From the NCBI GenBank assembly GCA_024276995.1, contig JAJRWB010000067.1, positions 1 through 32,921 on the forward strand: a DNA stretch of 32,921 nt, read 5' to 3'. Below the pieces are notes generated by a model that saw only the letters and a program-made list of their open reading frames with translations, had not been told where the DNA came from and did no database searches. Within the stretch, counting starts at the first letter, position 1. Every line of letters starts with the position of its first letter. The stretch is from Candidatus Eiseniibacteriota bacterium (lineage in GTDB: Bacteria; Orphanbacterota; Orphanbacteria; Orphanbacterales; Orphanbacteraceae). Positions 1 to 7,594 of this stretch are shown one piece after another. Both the position numbers and the translations under genes were made by a program.

Positions 1-112
1 AACGGCATCGTCGTATGACTTCTGCCATGACCGATCGCTCATATCCGTCCTTTCATCACGATTGGTGGCGTAATACTACTCAATTGAGAAAAGAAGGAAA
101 AGTCTTTTCTGC

Positions 113-802
113 TCACTCCTTCGCGGACTTTGCGGACCGGGCCGCTTCGATCAGGCCGGGAAGAGTGTCGAAACGATATCCGTCCGCGCCGAGCACGTCG
201 GTGACTCGATCGACCGCCTCGAGCGTCTGAGAACGATCGATGCGCGGGCGCCACCCGCCGTCGTGGAGGATCACGATCGAACCGGGTGTCACGTTTCGAA
301 GAATCCGGCGGGCGATGACGTCCGCCCCCGGCCGCGCCGAATCTCGGGGGTAGACGTTTCCGAGCACGGGGCGCAGCCGTGCCAGGCGAAACAGTTCGAG
401 CACGCGGGTGCTGAACCATCCCATCGGAGGACGCACGAAGCGGGGTGCGACGCCGGTCGCCCCGGCGATGGCGTCGGATGTCCTTCTCAGTTCGCTCACC
501 ACCAACCGGTTGGGAAGGACGGTGAATGGGAAATGATGGTAGCCGTGATTCCCGATATGGTGCCCCGCCCGGTGGATCCCGACGGCGAGGTCGCCGTGGC
601 GCCTCACCTTCTTTCCCACCAGGAAGAACGTGGCGACGATCTCCTTCGACGCGAGAAGATCGAGGAGCTTCGGTGTGTTTCCCGGATCGGGACCGTCGTC
701 GAAGGTGAGGGCGATCCTCTTCTCCGCGGTCTCCACCGACATGAGGAAACTCCTGCCGAGAAAGGCGCGCCCCGCCTCCCAGTCGATCAATGAAGGACTC
801 AA
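113..802 (-). CDS. Polysaccharide deacetylase (NodB/CE4 family)
   Basis: Predicted metal-dependent deacetylase of N- or O-acetylated polysaccharide; 229 aa, about the size of a lone NodB domain. Visible CE4 motifs are TFDDGPDP (residues 33-40, catalytic and metal-binding Asp), GNHGYHH (84-90, metal-binding His pair), RPPMGW in the middle and ILHDGG near the C-terminus. No signal peptide is evident. The start is a TTG that overlaps the stop of the upstream acyltransferase by 4 bases, with a GAGGG Shine-Dalgarno about 9 bases before it, so the two are probably translationally coupled. A later ATG at 742 is possible but would leave little in front of the first motif. The pairing with a PlsC-type enzyme suggests envelope glycolipid or polysaccharide work; the substrate is unknown. 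Confidence 0.9.
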   Translation of the reverse strand: MSPSLIDWEAGRAFLGRSFLMSVETAEKRIALTFDDGPDPGNTPKLLDLLASKEIVATFFLVGKKVRRHGDLAVGIHRAGHHIGNHGYHHFPFTVLPNRLVVSELRRTSDAIAGATGVAPRFVRPPMGWFSTRVLELFRLARLRPVLGNVYPRDSARPGADVIARRILRNVTPGSIVILHDGGWRPRIDRSQTLEAVDRVTDVLGADGYRFDTLPGLIEAARSAKSAKE

Positions 803-2214
803 GGCTCAACCCTCTTTTCGCGCCCCGGCCTGCTTTCGCCGGGCGGCGCCTCGCGCAGATACTCCTCAACGAGACGGTCGATTTCTTCGGTCAGCAGACG
901 CCGCTGTCGCCTCAGGCGCTTGATAAGCAGCTCTTTCGTGGCGGAAAGCCACGCGAATCGTAGCGAGCGGCGCCTGAGGGAGACCTCCCGCGCGTACCAC
1001 CGCGCGAAGAAACCGGTCGGTATGAACGAGAGCGCCATCGCCGCGGCGATTCGGCCACCGTGCCATCGGTAGAGAACATAAACCAACGGGAAATAGTATA
1101 GAATGTAAAAGAGCAGTCCGAAGACGATCTGGAACTGGTGGTACTGCGTCGAATCGGGCGCGGCCTTCCAGGCGGCCCGGCCGGTGATCTTGTACGGGAT
1201 GATGTTCCAGAAAAGACCGTACAACGCGACGGGAAAGCCGGCGGCGGCGAAGAGGGCTGCGCGGAACGCCTCGTTCCGCACGGAGCGGCTGCGTTCGTCG
1301 CGCAGTTGCCTGTCGGTGAGATCGATCTCGGCAAGGCGCGCCCTGTACCGGCGCAGGCGGTTTCCGAAATCCCACACCATGTGCGGATCACGCCCGGTGA
1401 AAAAGTCGACCGCCCGGGCGATCTCCCGCGAGAGCACTTGCTTCCGCTTGAGTCCCTTCACGTCGCGCAGGGCGCGGGGCGCGCGCGCGGCGAGTTCCTC
1501 CCGATAGACCGCCTCCACATCGTTCACCAGAACCGCCATATCTTCGCGGCCGAGATTCATGACCCTTTCGCGGATTCGCTCGCCCACCGCATCGGTCAGC
1601 GCGTGCACCGCCTCGCGCGGATCGCGTCTCCATGATTCTTCATAGCCGCGCGCATCGATCGGCTCGCCGAAGCTGACGAGCACGGCGCTCCGGAAACGGC
1701 CACGGCTCTCGAAGCTGATCCCCACCGGCACGACGACCACGCCGAGGCGAAAACCGTTCCGATCCTCCGTCTCGAGAGCGATCCTCGCCATGCCGGTCTT
1801 GAGGGGAAGTATCCCGTGCACCGGTGCGCTCCTCCCTTCGGGAAAGATTCCGAGCGCCCCCCCTTGTTCGAGCAGCGCCGTGCACTCGCGGAATACCGAG
1901 CGGTTCTTCTCGGACGCGTCGGTGCGGTCGGTCGGCCTGTAGACCGGGATCACCCCCGCCTGGCGGAGGAGGAACGCCCTCCATTTCCACCGGAAGAGAC
2001 CGGAATGGCCGAGGAAACGGACGATCCGCCGGGAGCTGAACCCGAGGAGAAGGGAGTCGGTCACCGAGTTCGGATGGTTCGCCGCGAAGATCACCGGTCC
2101 TTCCGACGGCACATGTCCACCGCCCCAGATTTCCACCCTGCTGAAGTAGAAACTGATCGCCGCGCTTCCGAGCACCTTGCCCGGCCTGTAGAGGGGTGGA
2201 ATCATCTCGGCCAT
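799..2214 (-). CDS. PlsC-type lysophospholipid/glycerol acyltransferase with C-terminal membrane region
   Basis: Predicted acyl transfer to a (lyso)glycerophospholipid or related lipid at the inner membrane. The N-terminal half is a PlsC domain: the NHPNSVTD box (His47 and Asp53 in the usual subfamily variant with five residues between them) and the FPEGRS box. The second half holds hydrophobic helices (around GFPVALYGLFWNIIPY, then FGLLFYILYYFPLVYVLY, then AMALSFIPTGFF) and an Arg/Glu-rich C-terminal coil. At 471 aa it is longer than simple PlsC proteins and resembles the long glycerol acyltransferases of Bacteroidetes and relatives. I chose the ATG at 2214 because a GGGAG lies 9 bases upstream; an in-frame GTG at 2256 is possible. 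It is the first gene of a two-gene unit with the deacetylase. Confidence 0.88.
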   Translation of the reverse strand: MAEMIPPLYRPGKVLGSAAISFYFSRVEIWGGGHVPSEGPVIFAANHPNSVTDSLLLGFSSRRIVRFLGHSGLFRWKWRAFLLRQAGVIPVYRPTDRTDASEKNRSVFRECTALLEQGGALGIFPEGRSAPVHGILPLKTGMARIALETEDRNGFRLGVVVVPVGISFESRGRFRSAVLVSFGEPIDARGYEESWRRDPREAVHALTDAVGERIRERVMNLGREDMAVLVNDVEAVYREELAARAPRALRDVKGLKRKQVLSREIARAVDFFTGRDPHMVWDFGNRLRRYRARLAEIDLTDRQLRDERSRSVRNEAFRAALFAAAGFPVALYGLFWNIIPYKITGRAAWKAAPDSTQYHQFQIVFGLLFYILYYFPLVYVLYRWHGGRIAAAMALSFIPTGFFARWYAREVSLRRRSLRFAWLSATKELLIKRLRRQRRLLTEEIDRLVEEYLREAPPGESRPGREKRVEP

Positions 2215-2317
2215 CGGCGGCGGCTCCCGATCGGGTAGAGGCGCCCCACCGCGCACGCGGCGGAACAGGGCGCCCGGCGGACGGGCATTCTCCCGGCAGA
2301 TAAGCTATTGTAGCAGC

Positions 2318-3040
2318 ATGATCGATGAATCGGGAAAACCGATCCGCGGGAGCGTGCCGTTCACCATCCCGATGCGCTGGAGGCTCGACCGCTCCGGCGC
2401 GCCCGGCGACGCACCCCTGATTGTCTGCCTCCACGGCCAGTGGATGACCGAGGATCTCTTCGCCCTCCTCCTCCAGAAGCTCCGCTCGCTTCCGTACAAC
2501 TTCCTCACCCCGCGGGCGCCCTACCCGGCGCAGCTTCCCGGAAAGAAGAAGGTCGGCGCGAGCTGGTACCCGTACGACGGAAGCCGGAGACGTTTCCTCC
2601 GGGAACTGGCGATCACCGAGAAGGCGATTCTCGATCTTCTCGCCTCGGCCGAAAAGGAGGCGTCCCTCGAGCCGTCGGCGCGGGTGATCCTCGGTTTTTC
2701 GCAGGGAGGATACACCGGTTCGTTCGTCGCGCTTCGCCATAGCGACCTGTTCGACGGGCTTATCGTTTCCGGCGCGCGGGTGAAGCTCGAGGTGCTCGGC
2801 GACGAAGTGCGCCTCGCGGCGAAGAAGGGAATGCGCGCGCTCATCTGCCATGGAAGGGAGGATCGGGCGGTGCCGGTCGAGGCGGCCGAGTCGAGTGCGG
2901 CGGGACTCCGGGCCGCGGGTATCGAGACCGACCTGGAGTACTTCCCCGGCGGTCACGCCATCGGGAAGGACCAGATCAGCGTGATTCGTAACTGGCTGGC
3001 CGATCGATGGCCTCCGCCAGATCGGCCGGGAAGGGCGTGA
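2318..3040 (+). CDS. Alpha/beta hydrolase, carboxylesterase/phospholipase type
   Basis: Serine hydrolase of the alpha/beta fold, 240 aa. The nucleophile elbow GFSQGG places Ser128; the acid is probably Asp182 (GREDRAVP) and the base His213 (FPGGHAIG), matching the spacing of the phospholipase/carboxylesterase (YpfH/EstB-like) family. CLHG at 37-40 supplies the oxyanion-hole region. No signal peptide, so probably cytoplasmic. The ATG has no recognisable Shine-Dalgarno, and a TATTGT element lies just upstream, so a leaderless transcript is conceivable. The last 65 bases overlap, in antisense, the 3' end of the convergent DUF523 gene. Substrate unknown. Confidence 0.88.
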   Translation: MIDESGKPIRGSVPFTIPMRWRLDRSGAPGDAPLIVCLHGQWMTEDLFALLLQKLRSLPYNFLTPRAPYPAQLPGKKKVGASWYPYDGSRRRFLRELAITEKAILDLLASAEKEASLEPSARVILGFSQGGYTGSFVALRHSDLFDGLIVSGARVKLEVLGDEVRLAAKKGMRALICHGREDRAVPVEAAESSAAGLRAAGIETDLEYFPGGHAIGKDQISVIRNWLADRWPPPDRPGRA

Positions 3041-3956
3041 GAAACGTGTCGACCGCCGGAAGATCGTCCGGCACGGCGGAGCGCATCCGGCGAACCGCCT
3101 CCTTGGCACGCACGAGCGACGTCCCAGCCGAACGGTACGCCTCGACGGCGGTGACCGCCTCTGCCATGAATGGAGCGCCCCCCTTCTTCTCGAGGGAAAA
3201 GGCGATCCGGCAGAGCGTCTCGGCGTTCCCCTCCCTACCGGGCGGTTTTTCGAGGAGAATCATCAGCCGTCGTTCATACTCCTTCACCGCAGCGTCCGGC
3301 AGGTCGCCAGGCTCGGGCAAAGAGCCGAGCTCCACCCAGCTCCCCGTCTTCCCGGCCTCGACGAGATCACGTATGGAAAGATGGAACCTCTTCAGCGAAG
3401 CGCCGGTCAGACCCGTGTATGTGAGCATTTTCCATCTATCATATGTATAGACACGAACGAGAAACTGGTAAAGATCGTCGCTTCGTCGCAGATCGCCTTC
3501 TTCGACGACAGGGAGTGTCGGCATGCGCGAGAGGAGTTCCGCCGCGAACAGGCCGCTCCCCTCTTCGGGGGAAGCCCCATCGCGGTACCGGGGAACGCCC
3601 TTCACACCGCACGACGGCGAATCGCTCCTGAAGATGAAGCCGCCGAGTCGCTCCCCTTCCAGTTCGGAAACACGAAGTCTCGCGTACTCGGCCATAACCA
3701 CGGCGAAATCACGGTTCGTCTCCTTCGACAGGAGGGCGATCCTCCCGCCCTCCCCGACATGGATATCGATCGGCTCGCGCGGCGCACCGAGGCCGATCTC
3801 CATTTCGGGGCACACCGGGATGATCGTCAACCATCCGGAAAGCACGTCCGCCACCACCTCTTCCCGGCAGTGGCCGCCGTCGTACCGGACCTCGTTGCCG
3901 AGGAGACACGAACTCGATCCCACCCTCGGTTTCGTCGCCTCGCCGCGGTCGTTCAT
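2976..3956 (-). CDS. DUF523 (TudS-like) - DUF1722 fusion protein
   Basis: Two-domain protein of 326 aa. Residues about 10-160 are DUF523, whose members include the thiouracil desulfidase TudS, which uses a [4Fe-4S] cluster held by three cysteines. Matching Cys are visible: Cys17 (SSCLLG), Cys49 (VCPEMEIG) and Cys116 (SPSCGVKG). Residues about 160-320 match DUF1722 (YbgA-like; VRVYTYDRWKMLTYTGL and following helices). The fusion is common in bacteria, often near photolyase genes, but none is nearby. The start has a GGAGGGG 7-9 bases upstream. Inference: desulfuration or a related Fe-S reaction on a thiolated nucleobase; the role of DUF1722 is unknown. The 3' end overlaps the convergent esterase by 65 bases. 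Confidence 0.88.
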   Translation of the reverse strand: MNDRGEATKPRVGSSSCLLGNEVRYDGGHCREEVVADVLSGWLTIIPVCPEMEIGLGAPREPIDIHVGEGGRIALLSKETNRDFAVVMAEYARLRVSELEGERLGGFIFRSDSPSCGVKGVPRYRDGASPEEGSGLFAAELLSRMPTLPVVEEGDLRRSDDLYQFLVRVYTYDRWKMLTYTGLTGASLKRFHLSIRDLVEAGKTGSWVELGSLPEPGDLPDAAVKEYERRLMILLEKPPGREGNAETLCRIAFSLEKKGGAPFMAEAVTAVEAYRSAGTSLVRAKEAVRRMRSAVPDDLPAVDTFLTPFPADLAEAIDRPASYESR

Positions 3957-4073
3957 CGACGCGCCCCTCCCGTTTGCAGCGGTTCTTCCTCGTTCCAGGC
4001 GGCCCCGGGCCGGTTTCGGATCCTTCCGACCCTTTCGGCCGGTTCGATGCTGGAATCATGCGCCGAATCGCGG

Positions 4074-4079
4074 TATGAT
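4074..4079 (+). promoter_or_regulatory. Candidate sigma-70 promoter (-10) for the response regulator
   Basis: TATGAT lies in the 271-base divergent gap between the DUF523 gene and the response regulator. A weak -35 match, TGGAAT at 4051-4056, is 17 bases upstream. This would give a leader of about 140 bases. Judged by eye only. I see nothing else definite in this gap. Confidence 0.3.
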
Positions 4080-4227
4080 CGCCCCGCAGCGGCGGCTTCG
4101 GCCGGAGGGAACTTCCCCTTGATCTTCGGCCGCGCACCGGCCGCCGACCGGTAGATGCCATGATACAGGAAGCTCGTCGCCGAAGGAAGGGCGCGACCTC
4201 CGGCCGAGCGAAGCCCGGAGAGAAAGT

Positions 4228-4845
4228 GTGCTGACCATGAGCGAACATCCCACAGTGTACATTGTCGATGACGACCACGCAGTTCTCAAGTCGATGAAGT
4301 GGCTTCTCGAATCGGAAGGATACAGGGTGGACACAGAAAGTTCACCCTCTAACTTTCTCGAAAGAGCGAACCGTTCGATGAACGGGTGTCTCCTTCTCGA
4401 TATCCGGATGCCCGATATGGACGGTCTCACCCTCCAGAAGAGACTTCTCGATCTAGGAATCGATATGCCCGTGGTGATCATCTCGGGCCACGCCGATGTG
4501 TCCGCGGCGGTGAAGGCGATGAAGACGGGAGCGATCGACCTTCTCGAGAAGCCGTTCGCCGATCGCGAGATTCTCGAAAGAGTCGACCGGGCGATGCGCA
4601 TCGAAGAGCGCCGCAAGGTGCGACGACGTGATCTCGGAAGGGTAAGTCGGCGGATGACGGCGCTCACCCGTCGTGAAAGAGAGGTCATGGAGCTGGTGGT
4701 CGCCGGGAATTCGAACAAGAGGATCGCCGAAAAACTGTGTATCAGCAACAAGACGGTCGAAGCCCACCGCGCGAAGGTGATGAAGAAGATGGAGGCGACT
4801 TCCCTCGCGGAACTGGTGCGCGACGCGATTCTCGTATCCGGATGA
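4228..4845 (+). CDS. FixJ/NarL-type response regulator (receiver + LuxR HTH)
   Basis: DNA-binding response regulator, 205 aa. The receiver domain (about 8-125) has the acidic pair at Asp14-16, phosphoacceptor Asp58 in LLLDIRMPDMDG, the Ser of IISGHAD, and the conserved Lys of LLEKPF. The C-terminal LuxR-type helix-turn-helix runs from LTRREREVMELVVAG to ISNKTVEAHRAKVMKKM. The order and linker match FixJ/TtrR/StyR regulators. The GTG at 4228 has GGAGAG 5 bases upstream; an ATG at 4237 gives MSEHPTVYIVDDD, a more typical N-terminus, but sits 14 bases from the same Shine-Dalgarno. No histidine kinase is in the window, so the partner is elsewhere. A PP2C phosphatase follows 52 bases downstream. 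Confidence 0.93.
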   Translation: MLTMSEHPTVYIVDDDHAVLKSMKWLLESEGYRVDTESSPSNFLERANRSMNGCLLLDIRMPDMDGLTLQKRLLDLGIDMPVVIISGHADVSAAVKAMKTGAIDLLEKPFADREILERVDRAMRIEERRKVRRRDLGRVSRRMTALTRREREVMELVVAGNSNKRIAEKLCISNKTVEAHRAKVMKKMEATSLAELVRDAILVSG

Positions 4846-4897
4846 ACGGACCGGAGGTCGGGACGCGGGCGACGACCCGTTCCGGACGGGGAGATCG

Positions 4898-5656
4898 ATG
4901 GATCGGATCGAATTCGACGTGGCCTCGCTTACCGATATCGGGTTGAAGCGCGCGAACAACGAGGATTCGTTCGGTGTCTTCCCGCGAGACGGTAATGTCC
5001 GGGAGGTGCTGATCGTCCTCGCCGACGGTATGGGGGGAGCGTCGGCGGGAGAGGTGGCGAGCCGTCTGGCGGTGGAAACCGTTCGGCGGCTCATTGAAAA
5101 CTCCTCCTCCGACCTGTCCGCCGGCGAACGGCTTCGCGCGGCGATCGTGGAAGCGAACGGAACTGTCTTCCGGAAGGCCTCCGCGAATTCGGAGATGAGC
5201 GGCATGGGGACGACGTGTACCGCCGCGCTCGCGGGGAACGGCTTCCTTGCGATCGGGCACGTGGGGGACAGCCGCGCCTACCTCGTCCGGAGCGGGAAGA
5301 TCGAGCAGCTCACCGAGGATCATTCCCTCGCGGCGGAGGCGGAGAAGATGGCCGACGACGGAGAGGCGCCTTCGTGGATTCCGCGCAATCTGCTGACACG
5401 CAGCGTCGGCGTGGGCGAGAGCGTGGAGGTCGATGTGATCGATCTTCCGGGCGGACTCGGCGAAGGGGACGCGATCGTCCTTTGCTCCGACGGTCTCTCC
5501 AACATGGTGGAGCCGGGGGAAATCCTTGACGCCGTCGGCGGCGCCTCCGGCGGCGACGTCCCTTCGATCTGCAGAAAACTGGTCGATCTCGCCCTCGAGC
5601 GGGGCGGTCCGGACAATATCACCGTCCAGGTCGCCGTCGCCCGGCGCGCCTCCTGA
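4898..5656 (+). CDS. PP2C-family serine/threonine protein phosphatase
   Basis: Metal-dependent Ser/Thr phosphatase of the Stp/PrpC type, 252 aa, single domain. Visible motifs are RANNEDSFG (19-27), LADGMGGASAGEVAS (41-55), GMGTTCTAAL, IGHVGDSRAYLVR, LTEDHSL, LCSDGLSNMV and GGPDNITVQVA; the metal-binding Asp residues of these boxes are intact. No transmembrane helix, so cytoplasmic. Such phosphatases usually oppose a Hanks-type kinase, but none is visible here. It lies 52 bases after the response regulator in the same direction with GGGGAG just before its ATG. Its stop is only 8 bases from the distal TGA (5665-5667) of the convergent, interrupted DUF4097 gene. Confidence 0.93.
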   Translation: MDRIEFDVASLTDIGLKRANNEDSFGVFPRDGNVREVLIVLADGMGGASAGEVASRLAVETVRRLIENSSSDLSAGERLRAAIVEANGTVFRKASANSEMSGMGTTCTAALAGNGFLAIGHVGDSRAYLVRSGKIEQLTEDHSLAAEAEKMADDGEAPSWIPRNLLTRSVGVGESVEVDVIDLPGGLGEGDAIVLCSDGLSNMVEPGEILDAVGGASGGDVPSICRKLVDLALERGGPDNITVQVAVARRAS

Positions 5657-5664
5657 CCGATCGA

Positions 5665-5796
5665 TCATCCCTCTCGGATCGTCACCGACCCATTCGTCGT
5701 TTTCAGCTCGACCCTCTTCTCGCCGTCACCGCATCGGCCCACAAGCCGGGTGTGTTGCTTGTTGAACTTCCCGTGAAAACGGCCGGGCGCGAGCTT
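5665..5796 (-). other. Orphaned 3' coding segment of the DUF4097 gene beyond an in-frame TAG
   Basis: Directly after the TAG at 5797-5799 (minus strand) the same frame stays open for 43 codons to a TGA at 5665-5667. The encoded segment contains FHGKFNKQHTRL and ends LKTTNGSVTIREG. It repeats the T(T/S)NG-x-(V/I) beta-strand pattern of the upstream protein and looks like the natural end of a DUF4097 domain. This shows that the original reading frame ran through the TAG. See the matching finding. Confidence 0.75.
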
Positions 5797-6510
5797 CTAG
5801 ATCACCTTGCCGTTGCTCGTCTCCGCATCCACCAGGAAGCCGCTCCCGGGTATCACATCGACGGTGATACTCCCGTTCGTCGTCTCCGCCGACACGTCGC
5901 CGGCACCGGCGGCAAGACGAAGCGCTCCGTTCGTCGAGATCACGCTGAGATCGCCCTTCACGACGCCCACTTTCACCGCGCCGTTGCTCGTCTTCAGGTC
6001 GGCGTTCCCGGTACAGCCGTCGAGAAAGATCGCGCCGTTGCTCGTACGCGCACTCACGTCGGCGTCGCGCCGATCGAGCCGGATCGAGCCGTTCGTCGAA
6101 AAGAGATCGACGGCGATCCCCCGCGGGAGGCGCACCCGTGCACTGCACATATACTTCTCCCTGTCCCTTCGCGAAAGACCGCCGTAATCGACTTCGATCA
6201 CGAGGGTCGAACCTTCGCGCCGCCCGGCGAGCCGGGCACGGCCGGCGATCTTTTCCGCTTTCGCGCGGCTTTTCTGTTTCACTACTTCGGCGACTTCGAT
6301 ATCGATCCCCGATTCGTCCCACGTTTTCACTCGGATCGAACCGTTCCTCAAGACGAGCCGCACGGCGGTCACACCGTCGAGATCGGATTCGAACGAATCG
6401 GTGAAGCGATGTTCCTTCTCTCCCCAGCCGGCGGCGGCGGACGAGACCGCCCCCACGAGGAGCGCCGTAAGGAGCAGAAGCGCCGGGGGGCGCATCTTCG
6501 GTTTCATCAT
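5797..6510 (-). CDS. Exported DUF4097 beta-helix protein, interrupted by an amber codon
   Basis: Secreted or periplasmic repeat protein. From the ATG at 6510 (a second ATG follows at 6507), preceded by GGGAGG, it begins with a short positive region and a signal peptide (PPALLLLTALLVGAVSSAAAG). The mature part carries repeats of (T/S)NG-x-(I/V) spaced about 20-25 residues: LRNGSIRV, STNGSIRL, TSNGAIFL, TSNGAVKV, STNGALRL, TTNGSITV, TSNGKVI. This is typical of DUF4097 right-handed beta-helix or adhesin-like proteins of unknown function. Translation ends at TAG after 237 residues, yet homologous sequence continues in frame to 5665, giving 281 residues if the amber codon (codon 238) is decoded. 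It lies about 106 bases after the methyltransferase stop on the same strand. Confidence 0.82.
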   Translation of the reverse strand: MMKPKMRPPALLLLTALLVGAVSSAAAGWGEKEHRFTDSFESDLDGVTAVRLVLRNGSIRVKTWDESGIDIEVAEVVKQKSRAKAEKIAGRARLAGRREGSTLVIEVDYGGLSRRDREKYMCSARVRLPRGIAVDLFSTNGSIRLDRRDADVSARTSNGAIFLDGCTGNADLKTSNGAVKVGVVKGDLSVISTNGALRLAAGAGDVSAETTNGSITVDVIPGSGFLVDAETSNGKVI

Positions 6511-6616
6511 CGATCCTCCCTGCAAATGTGAGTGTCCGTGCCTTGCGGGAGCGCTCCGGGAAACGCCGCCCCCCTCCTTCATGGAAAGACGCGTGAAGCG
6601 GCGGAAAAGTTCACCT

Positions 6617-7360
6617 TCACGGGAAGCGCCACCAGACGCCGAGTGTTTGGTATTCGAATCGAACCGTCCCCCCCTTCTCATGCCGGTGGAACAGTTCCCG
6701 CAGCTCCGCGTCGAACCGGTCTAGCCGGGCGATACCGTGGGCGACGTACGACGCGGAATGGGCGCGCCCGAGAAGGCCCTCTTCGTTGAGAAACTGGTGG
6801 TTGGGAAAGCGGGCCGTTTCGGGGTTCCACCGGCCGGCGGCGCACGCCACTTTCGCCGCCGCGCCGCGCCACGCCCCTTCACCGAGATACTCGCTGCTGT
6901 GCTTGGCGATTAGGGCGTCGTACTCCCGCACCACGGGAATATCGGCGCGGCAGTTCCAGATCGCCGCGCCGCATCCGGAAGGCTTGGCGATCCTCTCCAT
7001 CTCCCAAAGGGCCGGTTCGACATCGAACCAATGGAATGCCTGGGCGCTCACGGCGAGATCGAATACTCCCGAGCGCAGGCCGAGGGCTTCCGCCTCGCCG
7101 CGCATATAGCGCACCGTCCCGGGAGAACGGGCGAAATCGAGCATCGCCTCGTTCGGATCGACGCCGACCACGTTGAATCCGCGCCCTTCCAGGATTCTGC
7201 TGAAAATGCCCGTTCCGCAGCCGATATCGGCGATTCGATCGCCGATATCGATCCCGGAGCGCTCCACGAGCCAGTCGACGATTCCATCGGGATAGGAAGG
7301 CCTGTGCCGATGATAGTCGCGGGCGGCGGCGGAAAAGCGGTTTTTCGGGGTTCTTTCCAC
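6617..7360 (-). CDS. Class I SAM-dependent methyltransferase
   Basis: Small-molecule type methyltransferase, 247 aa. The N-terminal helix region contains FSAAARDYHRHRPSYP, typical of UbiE/Methyltransf_11-like enzymes. Motif I is IADIGCGTG (43-51), the acidic residue ending beta-2 is Asp68 (VVGVDPNEAML), and FDLAVSAQAFHWFD is motif II/post II with the usual HW pair. I chose the GTG at 7360 because GGAGG lies 8 bases upstream and the protein then has the normal family length. In-frame ATGs at 7441, 7450 and 7489 would add an Arg/Ser-rich extension of low plausibility. The substrate cannot be assigned. It is divergent from the LOG gene, with 234 bases between starts. Confidence 0.85.
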   Translation of the reverse strand: MERTPKNRFSAAARDYHRHRPSYPDGIVDWLVERSGIDIGDRIADIGCGTGIFSRILEGRGFNVVGVDPNEAMLDFARSPGTVRYMRGEAEALGLRSGVFDLAVSAQAFHWFDVEPALWEMERIAKPSGCGAAIWNCRADIPVVREYDALIAKHSSEYLGEGAWRGAAAKVACAAGRWNPETARFPNHQFLNEEGLLGRAHSASYVAHGIARLDRFDAELRELFHRHEKGGTVRFEYQTLGVWWRFP

Positions 7361-7492
7361 GCCGGTCGCCTCCGTACGGCGGGGGGATAAGGAGGAACTT
7401 CCCCCGCGTTCCCTTCGAACAGACGGTTTCGATTCTACCATCCTCACCATCGGCCGGACCGCCCGGGGCGGAGAAAATGACGGTATCATCGC

Positions 7493-7521
7493 TTTTCCGC
7501 GGGAGCGGACCGGTTTATGAT
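7493..7521 (+). promoter_or_regulatory. Candidate promoter for the LOG-TypA unit
   Basis: TATGAT at 7516-7521 has a weak -35, TTTTCC at 7493-7498, 17 bases upstream. It would start transcription near 7529, about 65 bases before the LOG start codon. On the opposite strand TAGAAT (7432-7437) could be a -10 for the methyltransferase, but I find no -35 for it. Confidence 0.4.
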
Positions 7522-7594
7522 CGTCCCGGAAGCTACGATTCGATCCATCACGGTCTATCGGCGACATTCGGCCGATCGGGAGAAACCTCGAGAA

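Noticed and set aside
87-110. Inverted repeat AGAAAAG/CTTTTCT just beyond the deacetylase stop
   Set aside because: Only a 7-bp A/T-rich stem with a 10-base loop and no convincing T-run; too weak to call a terminator.
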